From Candidatus Portnoybacteria bacterium CG10_big_fil_rev_8_21_14_0_10_36_7 (GTDB lineage: Bacteria > Patescibacteriota > Minisyncoccia > Portnoybacterales > PFDW01): DNA of 5,592 bases. Positions 1 to 4,576 of this stretch are shown one piece after another (the first letter of the stretch is position 1; every line of letters begins with the position of its first letter). Below the pieces are notes generated by a model. The model saw only the letters and a program-made list of their open reading frames with translations, was not told where the DNA came from and ran no database searches. The DNA is taken from NCBI GenBank assembly GCA_002793835.1, contig PFDW01000024.1, forward strand, positions 1 to 5,592. Direction: 5' to 3'. Both the position numbers and the translations under genes were made by a program.

Positions 1-86
1 CCAAAACCAATACCCAGCGCACCACCTGTCACTATCGCTGTTTTACCGGATAAATCTATTAATTTACTATTTGAAATATTTTCCAT
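1..86 (-). CDS. Short-chain dehydrogenase/reductase (SDR), N-terminal fragment cut by the window edge
   Basis: Only the first 28 codons plus two bases are visible, and the rest lies beyond the left edge. The fragment contains LSGKTAIVTGGALGIG. This is the start of a classical SDR Rossmann fold: a first beta strand (residues 15-20) followed by the dinucleotide-binding motif TGxxxGIG (T20, G21, G25, G27). The family uses NAD(P)H to oxidise or reduce alcohol/carbonyl groups, often on sugars, lipids or acyl carriers, and is mostly cytoplasmic. The substrate cannot be read from this piece. The ATG at 86-84 is the first possible start, because an in-frame TAG lies two codons upstream. A purine run (AGTAGG) sits only about 2 nt before the ATG, too close for a normal ribosome binding site. 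The gene follows a 102-bp gap and may be a separate transcription unit. Family assignment is firm; function is unknown. Confidence 0.85.
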   Translation of the reverse strand, partial: MENISNSKLIDLSGKTAIVTGGALGIGF

Positions 87-188
87 GGCCTACTGATTTA
101 ACGTTATCATAATTGACACAGCCTTGCCATGGTATAAGGCTCTATGTACAGGGAGATAGCTTAACAAGATCTGTAAACTCTTATTTGA
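87..188. other. Non-coding gap between the binding-protein gene and the SDR gene
   Basis: This 102-bp stretch is the longest gene-free interval in the window. Reading along the minus strand it holds a short inverted repeat (120-141), then a TATGAT hexamer (minus strand of 106-111) resembling a sigma-70 -10 box about 20 nt before the SDR start codon. No good -35 hexamer lies 16-18 bp upstream of it (TACCAT at 17 bp), so a promoter for the SDR gene is possible but weak. No hairpin followed by a T tract is seen on the minus strand, so I cannot call an intrinsic terminator for the upstream operon. Confidence 0.5.
120..141. repeat. Short inverted repeat (6-bp arms, 10-nt loop)
   Basis: AGCCTT at 120-125 pairs exactly with AAGGCT at 136-141, and the loop contains the palindrome CCATGG. 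ACA (116-118) and TGT (145-147) could extend pairing past an internal mismatch. There is no T tract on either side, so it does not look like a standard terminator. It could be a weak RNA hairpin at the end of the operon transcript, a protein-binding site upstream of the SDR gene, or chance. Confidence 0.35.
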
Positions 189-1565
189 TTACAAATTTTT
201 AGGAAGCTTTGAGAATAGTTTGCTTATATTTTTATAGGTAACTACGTATTTGTAGGGATAATATAAAAAGCTGGCGGGAGACTGCTCGATAATTGCCTTC
301 TGGAAATCGACATAGAATTCTTTTCTTTTGGATTCTTCGGAAGTACCGCGGCCATCCTCGAGAAGCTTGTCAATTTTTGCATCTTTAATTTTAGTAATGT
401 TTGTTTGTTTTTGGCTTGAATGCCAAAGAGAATATTGATCCGGGTCGGGTTCTAACCTGTTTAAAATAAGAAGTGCTTCGAAAGTTTCCGGAACGTTTTC
501 TTCAATTTTAATTTCTGTTTTTACCCCAATATTTTCCCAGTCGCTTTTAATATTTTCTGCAAAACCCTTAAGGTCCTGTGTCGTAGAGAGAGTAACTTTA
601 AAATCCTTTTCCTGGGATTTAGAGAGAAGCTCTTTTGCTTTTCCCATATTGTATTCATATTTTTGGGTGGAGTAATAAGCCCAGCTTTTTGGAGATATGG
701 GACCATTCGCGCTTTGTCCGTCAAAGTCAGCATTATTTATCGCATATGTTAAAGCCTGACGGAACTCCTTTGAAGCGAGTGAGCCTACTTCGGTATTGTA
801 AAAAACAGTTACAACTTCGCTATTATCTACGGTCCTTTCGACGTCGAGATTTGGCCATCCCTGAAGTTCCCCGGCGCTGGCAATTGTTGTCCTTTTAATG
901 TCCCCCAATTTCAATGCATTTATTGCCTGCTGACGGCTGGAGTAAAATTTTATTTCTACCCTAGGAAGTTTACTGTTTTTTGGAGCAAGTGTTATTTTTT
1001 TTACTTTATTATCGATCTCGTTAATATTCACTATTCTGTACTCACCTGTTCCGTAGAAGCTTTTTGCTTTAAAAACAGGCTTGTTTAAGAGAAGAGGAAA
1101 TGACGGTATCGAATTCGGCAGTTTGAATTCTATTACTTTTTTATTAAGTGCAGTTATTTGTACGCCGCTTATCGCTACAAGAATATCTTTTGCTTCAACA
1201 TCGGTACCGTCGTGCCATTTCAGGTTATCCTTAAGAAAAACTACGTATGTTTTTCCTTCATCGGCCATTGTCCAGTGTGAGGCCAGCTGAGGAACCGGCC
1301 TTCCGTTCTCGTCTTTGGTGATTAGAGAATCCGTTGCCAGAGACAGAATATCTGAGGGAATGTTTTCAATAGTGTATGACCCGACATATCCCACGGTTAA
1401 GGTATTAGTCCTGTTGAGATAAACAAGTATTTTGTATGAGGCAAAAATAAATGCAGAAATTATTATTAGAGCGGATAATACCCATAACTTATAACGTTTA
1501 ACGTATGCAAAAGATAAATTACACCAGAACCTAAAGCGGCGGTTTCCTGCTTTGAAGTTGAACAT
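189..1565 (-). CDS. ABC-type peptide/nickel-like solute-binding protein, family 5, with N-terminal membrane anchor
   Basis: The 458-residue product belongs to the family 5 extracellular solute-binding proteins (DppA/OppA/NikA type), which capture peptides or other ligands outside the membrane. Family signatures are clear: the N-terminal block with DSLITKDENGRP and PQLASHWTM (about 79-100), WHDGTDVEAKDIL (117-129), GTGEY (172-176, usually GTGPY), FRQALTYAINNADF (268-281) and PDPDQYSLWHSSQ (373-385). Residues 1-26 are rich in Lys/Arg and aromatics, and about 27-50 form one hydrophobic helix. No cysteine follows the helix, so there is no lipobox; this looks like an uncleaved signal anchor with the domain outside the cell. 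The protein is shorter than usual, mainly because residues 129-144 replace a longer segment in typical members. The ATG lies 4 nt after the secG stop with no Shine-Dalgarno sequence, suggesting translational coupling. No permease or ATPase gene is in the window, so the ligand and transport partner are unknown. Confidence 0.9.
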   Translation of the reverse strand: MFNFKAGNRRFRFWCNLSFAYVKRYKLWVLSALIIISAFIFASYKILVYLNRTNTLTVGYVGSYTIENIPSDILSLATDSLITKDENGRPVPQLASHWTMADEGKTYVVFLKDNLKWHDGTDVEAKDILVAISGVQITALNKKVIEFKLPNSIPSFPLLLNKPVFKAKSFYGTGEYRIVNINEIDNKVKKITLAPKNSKLPRVEIKFYSSRQQAINALKLGDIKRTTIASAGELQGWPNLDVERTVDNSEVVTVFYNTEVGSLASKEFRQALTYAINNADFDGQSANGPISPKSWAYYSTQKYEYNMGKAKELLSKSQEKDFKVTLSTTQDLKGFAENIKSDWENIGVKTEIKIEENVPETFEALLILNRLEPDPDQYSLWHSSQKQTNITKIKDAKIDKLLEDGRGTSEESKRKEFYVDFQKAIIEQSPASFLYYPYKYVVTYKNISKLFSKLPKNL

Positions 1566-1569
1566 ATAG

Positions 1570-1785
1570 CTAGATTGCGAGCTGAATAACTGATATCAGG
1601 AAGAAAAGTACCGCAAAAATGATTGTAAGGTTAACAAGCAGTTTTTCCACCCCCCTTTTGGACCTGTAGAACCCGCTGCTTCCCCCAAATGTTGACCCGA
1701 TTCCAGCACCTTCCGCCTGAAGGAGAATAAGTATAACCAGACCTACAGAGATAATTATTTGTGCCGAAAGTAATATGTCCTTCAT
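1570..1785 (-). CDS. secG: Protein-export translocase subunit SecG
   Basis: This 71-residue protein matches SecG, the small non-essential partner of SecY and SecE that helps the SecA-driven translocon move proteins across the cytoplasmic membrane. Two hydrophobic helices (about 4-22 and 50-69) flank a polar, glycine-rich loop. The loop carries the family pattern: LLQAEGAGIGSTFGG (21-35), then RSKRGVEKLL (41-50), corresponding to the usual LLQxGkGxG and R-G-(x)-L-x-(K)-x-T elements. Length is typical. Its ATG overlaps the yvcK stop by one base (TAATG at 1787-1783), so it is probably translated by termination-reinitiation. The solute-binding protein begins 4 nt after its TAG. An exported, membrane-anchored product directly downstream is consistent with a shared transcript, though SecG serves general export. 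Confidence 0.93.
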   Translation of the reverse strand: MKDILLSAQIIISVGLVILILLQAEGAGIGSTFGGSSGFYRSKRGVEKLLVNLTIIFAVLFFLISVIQLAI

Positions 1786-2786
1786 TAGACTATTAATTTT
1801 CTGATAAGTTTTGCCAGTTTTTCACTGTCATGATAAATGGGATAATTTTCATCAATCAGATTATCTGTTATTATTTTTTCCGAATAAGCCCTAAGTTGCC
1901 CTTCAACGTATGATACGTAACTGTAATTAAACCTTCCGGATAATTTTGGCTTATTATTATTATTAACGACAATTGTATCAAAAATGTCACTGCCAAGATG
2001 GTTTTTTAACGCCTGCAGATAATCCGATACATTGTAATTGGTTGTTTCGAAAGGTTTATTGGCAACGTTTACTATGAAAATTTTACGGGCAGACGATTTT
2101 ACTAATGATTGCCTGATTTGAGGCACAATCAGAACAGGAAGTACGGTTGTAAAAAGATCGCCGGGACCGGCTATAATGACATCCGCTTTTTTGACTGCTT
2201 CCATTGAGTGGGTATATGCTTTGGGATTTTTAGGTTCTAAATGTACATGGGAAAGCTCTTTGGAACCGTTATATTTTCCGAGATCTATTTTTTCTTCACC
2301 AAAAACCTTTTTTCCCGCTTTTGTAACTGCCCAGATATTTACGTCACCGGTTGTCGCCGGAAGTACCTTTCCGTGTGAAGAAATTATTTTCGAAAACTCT
2401 TCCAGGGCCTTATTAAGGTCACCTTTAAAAATATCAGAAAGCGCTACAAATATCAGATTCCCAAGCTTTTGTCCGCCTAAATCCGTATCTTTTCCATACC
2501 TCTTACCAGCAAAACGGTACAGAAGGAGCTGTTTTAGTATTGATTCTTCGTCGGAAAGGGCGGCAAGACAATTTACAATATCTCCGGGAGGAGGAACGGA
2601 AAATGCCCGCCTTAACCTGCCTGCCGACCCTCCGTCATCTGCCATAGATACTATAGAAGTAAGGTCAAAATTATATTTTCTAAGACCTTTTAAAACCTGC
2701 GAAGTACCAACTCCGCCTCCAAGACAGACTATTTTTATGCCCTTTGGGGGAATTTCTAGGTAGTTTTTAATAAATGAACCCAGCAT
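1785..2786 (-). CDS. yvcK: YvcK/GlmR-like protein (CofD-like, UPF0052 family)
   Basis: The 333-residue product is a member of the CofD/UPF0052 family. Characterised YvcK proteins bind UDP-N-acetylglucosamine and help adjust carbon flow and cell-wall precursor supply; they are cytoplasmic, and no CofD-type transferase reaction is established for them. Visible landmarks are CLGGGVGTSQVLKGL (21-35, nucleotide-binding glycine loop), SMADDGGSAGRLRR (47-60), PPPGDIVNCLAAL (65-77), LGNLIF (108-113), GKVLPATTGDV (139-149), GPGDLFTT (207-214) and NVANKPFETT (240-249). Length is normal and there is no membrane segment. Several motif positions differ from the usual family pattern as I recall it: Q106 where a His is common (GHSxGN), D210 where GPGSLYTS has Ser, and F246 where PGET has Gly. 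The ATG at 2786 is the only plausible start, because an in-frame TAA lies 5 codons upstream. A likely promoter and a distant AAGAAGG precede it. It overlaps secG by one base. Confidence 0.9.
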   Translation of the reverse strand: MLGSFIKNYLEIPPKGIKIVCLGGGVGTSQVLKGLRKYNFDLTSIVSMADDGGSAGRLRRAFSVPPPGDIVNCLAALSDEESILKQLLLYRFAGKRYGKDTDLGGQKLGNLIFVALSDIFKGDLNKALEEFSKIISSHGKVLPATTGDVNIWAVTKAGKKVFGEEKIDLGKYNGSKELSHVHLEPKNPKAYTHSMEAVKKADVIIAGPGDLFTTVLPVLIVPQIRQSLVKSSARKIFIVNVANKPFETTNYNVSDYLQALKNHLGSDIFDTIVVNNNNKPKLSGRFNYSYVSYVEGQLRAYSEKIITDNLIDENYPIYHDSEKLAKLIRKLIV

Positions 2787-2795
2787 TAAATCTGT

Positions 2796-2824
2796 ATATT
2801 ACCTTCTTTTTAGGCCAATGGCAA
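2796..2824 (-). promoter_or_regulatory. Putative sigma-70-type promoter for yvcK-secG-binding-protein genes
   Basis: On the minus strand TTGCCA (2824-2819, 5 of 6 matches to TTGACA) is followed by exactly 17 bp and then TAATAT (2801-2796, 4 of 6 matches to TATAAT). The box lies in the 45-bp gap between the holin-like gene and yvcK. A start about 7 nt downstream of the -10 would fall within 1-3 nt of the yvcK ATG, giving an almost leaderless message. This is pattern matching only. In AT-rich DNA such matches arise by chance, but the spacing and intergenic position favour it. Confidence 0.4.
2802..2808 (-). promoter_or_regulatory. Shine-Dalgarno-like AAGAAGG at unusual distance from yvcK
   Basis: AAGAAGG on the minus strand is the best anti-16S-complementary run before any gene in the window. 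However, it stands 15 nt from the yvcK ATG rather than the usual 5-9 nt. No other start codon in the yvcK frame lies at a better distance. It also lies inside the spacer of the putative promoter, so it would be present only on messages read through from upstream. CCTT at 2828-2825 could pair with its AAGG end around a GCC-ATT-GGC mini-stem, a possible but weak way to hide it. Confidence 0.35.
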
Positions 2825-2831
2825 AGGTTTT

Positions 2832-3233
2832 TTATTCAAAAATTATATGAAGTATTTTTTGGGTAAGAGTGATAAGAACCGAAACAAGAAGAATTGCCTC
2901 AAGCCTATTAAAGTCCATTGCCGGGAGAATGACGCCTCCGACTACCGCTCCGGGGAAGCTGTAGGCTTCTACATGGAATCCGGGTAAAAAGTTAATCAGG
3001 GCGAATATAAAGGCAACATTCAACACAAGCATTAAGAGCCCGAAAGTCAGGTGGTTTACCGGTAAAAGCACGAGCGAGAAAATTGGATCAATTAATAAAA
3101 AGATTATTAAAAGTCCGCCTATAATGAAAAGGATATTTTTCGGGTCCTGGCCGATAACTATTGTCGGAACAAGCGTAAAGGCTATATAGAAAGCAATACC
3201 GGAAATAATGAGGGATTTTAGGTAGTGGCGCAT
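2832..3233 (-). CDS. Small four-helix membrane protein, YvlD / phage holin family 4 type
   Basis: The 133-residue product is almost entirely hydrophobic, with helices at roughly 5-27, 33-55, 62-84 and 112-132. The stretch LLPVNHLTFGLLMLVLNVAF (56-75) followed by GFHVEAYSFPG (85-95) matches the core of the 4-TMS 'phage holin family 4' superfamily (YvlD-like): L-P-x-N-x-L-T-x-G-L followed by N, then GF-V-x-x-F/Y. Despite the name, chromosomal members are not known lysis holins. They are conserved inner-membrane proteins of unclear role, in Bacillus linked to envelope-stress loci. I chose the ATG at 3233 because the first helix then starts near residue 5, as in relatives. An in-frame TTG at 3284 would add 17 polar residues but overlaps the palindrome. 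Neither start has a well-placed Shine-Dalgarno; an AGGA lies about 17 nt before the ATG. The gene is 62 bp from uvrC and 45 bp from yvcK. Family is likely; function unknown. Confidence 0.8.
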   Translation of the reverse strand: MRHYLKSLIISGIAFYIAFTLVPTIVIGQDPKNILFIIGGLLIIFLLIDPIFSLVLLPVNHLTFGLLMLVLNVAFIFALINFLPGFHVEAYSFPGAVVGGVILPAMDFNRLEAILLVSVLITLTQKILHIIFE

Positions 3234-3266
3234 GGACAGATTTGGTATATTCCTGATTTTTGCATT

Positions 3267-3284
3267 TTGAATTTGCAAATTCAA
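3267..3284. repeat. Perfect 18-bp palindrome upstream of the holin-like gene
   Basis: TTGAATTTGCAAATTCAA reads identically on both strands, with no mismatch and no spacer between 9-bp arms. It lies in the gap between the uvrC stop and the ATG of the holin-like gene, 33 bp upstream of that ATG. The lack of a loop suits a dimeric DNA-binding protein better than an RNA hairpin, and no T tract follows, so it is not a standard terminator. No regulator gene is in the window and no second copy was noticed. Confidence 0.6.
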
Positions 3285-3295
3285 GAGAAAGCAAG

Positions 3296-4567
3296 CTATT
3301 GGTTTTTTCGCAGAAAATCTTTTGACCTAAGCAGCCTATGATATCTAATTGCGACCCTGTGAGCTTCATCCCTGATTGCCTGGGCCAGCTGTCTTGCCGG
3401 ACTGTCTTTTTCAAGTGAAATCGGCAAAACCTTACCAGGAACAAAAATCGTCTCCAGCTTTTTTGCAAGCGACACCACAGGAATACTTAGTTTATACTTT
3501 GACATTATTGACAGAGCCGCATTTAACTGACCCCTACCCCCATCAATAATGATAAGGTCGGGATGCGGCCATTCATGTTTAAACCTTCTTGCAAGTATTT
3601 CCCTAAGCATATCGTAATCGTCGGCTGTTTTTTTAAATTTTATCCTGAACCTGCGGTATTCTCCTTTTCCCGCACGGCCGTTTTTGAAAACCACCATTGA
3701 ACCTGTTGCCAATTTACCCCCTATATTGGATATGTCATAGCATTCGATCCTTTTAGGAATTTTATGAATTTCAAGCTTTTCTTTGAGGTCCTTCAATTTT
3801 GTCATATTCAAATCGTCTACCAATGTCGGCCTTTCCAGAAATTCCCTTGGAGCATGAAAGGTTGTAAGGATATACTGAAGTTTCTGAATTTTGAGCTTAA
3901 GTTCCGAAGCTTCCTCATACCTTAAATTTTTCGAAGCAGACTGCATTTGTTTTGCGATGTCCCGGATTAATGCCTTATTTTTACCCGAAAGCAGTTTTTT
4001 TATTTTTTCTGCAGTCTGAAGGTATTTTTCTTTTTTGTCCTGACTTCCATAGGGATATGGACACAAACCCAAGTGGACATATAAACAGGGTTTTTTTGGG
4101 TTCTTGTGGCGGCAATAAGGAAATATTTTGCGTATTATTTTTAATACGTCCCTTGTTGTTTTTGCAGAAGGAAACGGGCCTTTCAGGTAAACTCCCCTCT
4201 CCCTTTTTTCCCGTCTGGTTACAGTGACAAGCGGGATATCATCATTGGTAATTTTTATGTATAGCGGACTTTTATCGTCCTTGGCCTGGACATTGAAAAA
4301 GGGTTTATGACTTTTTATTAGTTCAGCCTCCAAAAGCAGAGCCTCAAATTCCGAAAAAACCTTGATGAATTTGACATATGCAATTTGGGAAACCAATCTG
4401 TCGGTTTTTGGGCCTAGATTTTCTTTTACAAAATAGGAAGAAACCCTTTTCCTAAGTGAAATTGCTTTGCCGACGTAAATTATTTCTTTACTTGCATTAA
4501 GGAACAGGTAAACTCCCGGATCGACTGGTAATTTTTTAATCTTATCTTTTAATATATTTTTAGGCAC
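3296..4567 (-). CDS. uvrC: Excinuclease ABC subunit UvrC, short form lacking the C-terminal HhH domain
   Basis: UvrC makes the two incisions around bulky DNA lesions in nucleotide excision repair, after UvrA and UvrB load on the damage. Visible domains are: N-terminal GIY-YIG nuclease (about 12-92) with GVY (18-20), YVGKA (31-35), R39 and the helix EALLLEAELIK (75-85, likely catalytic E80); a cysteine region (150-174); the UVR motif for UvrB binding (about 200-235); and the RNase H-like nuclease (273-410) with D278 (CYDIS), D342 (IIDGG) and H403 (RDEAH) as the DDH triad. The protein stops at residue 423, about 20 residues after RDEAH, so the tandem helix-hairpin-helix domain that ends typical ~600-residue UvrC is absent. 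No HhH-like sequence is found in the other frames downstream, so this is not a simple frameshift. The fourth cysteine of the cluster motif is Tyr173. Translation likely begins at GTG 4567, 9 nt after the upstream stop, without a clear Shine-Dalgarno. Confidence 0.93.
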   Translation of the reverse strand: MPKNILKDKIKKLPVDPGVYLFLNASKEIIYVGKAISLRKRVSSYFVKENLGPKTDRLVSQIAYVKFIKVFSEFEALLLEAELIKSHKPFFNVQAKDDKSPLYIKITNDDIPLVTVTRREKRERGVYLKGPFPSAKTTRDVLKIIRKIFPYCRHKNPKKPCLYVHLGLCPYPYGSQDKKEKYLQTAEKIKKLLSGKNKALIRDIAKQMQSASKNLRYEEASELKLKIQKLQYILTTFHAPREFLERPTLVDDLNMTKLKDLKEKLEIHKIPKRIECYDISNIGGKLATGSMVVFKNGRAGKGEYRRFRIKFKKTADDYDMLREILARRFKHEWPHPDLIIIDGGRGQLNAALSIMSKYKLSIPVVSLAKKLETIFVPGKVLPISLEKDSPARQLAQAIRDEAHRVAIRYHRLLRSKDFLRKNQ

Positions 4568-4576
4568 CAGGGGATT

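Noticed and set aside
113..138. TTGACA (113-118) with TATAAG (133-138) as a plus-strand promoter
   Set aside because: The -35 word is perfect but the spacing is only 14 bp, and no plus-strand gene lies downstream.
120..141. Inverted repeat as an intrinsic terminator of the operon
   Set aside because: The stem is only 6 bp with a 10-nt loop and no T tract follows on either strand.
521..1290. Short open frames of about 70-90 codons on both strands inside the binding-protein gene
   Set aside because: All overlap a gene with strong family signatures, none resembles a known protein, and none has a plausible start context.
2176..2763. 195-codon open frame on the plus strand opposite yvcK
   Set aside because: It lies entirely antisense to a well-recognised gene, shows no recognisable domain and has the Ser/Pro/Arg-rich composition of a reverse-strand shadow.
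2832..3233. Holin-like gene as evidence of a prophage
   Set aside because: The 'phage holin family 4' name is historical. The neighbours are chromosomal housekeeping genes, and no phage structural, lysis or integration gene is present.
3088..3468. 126-codon open frame on the minus strand across the uvrC end and the holin-like gene
   Set aside because: It reads out of frame through two recognisable genes and has no domain. I also checked it as a frameshifted continuation of uvrC, but it lacks any HhH sequence.
3952..4227. 91-codon open frame on the plus strand opposite uvrC
   Set aside because: It is antisense to conserved UvrC coding sequence and its composition is that of a shadow frame.
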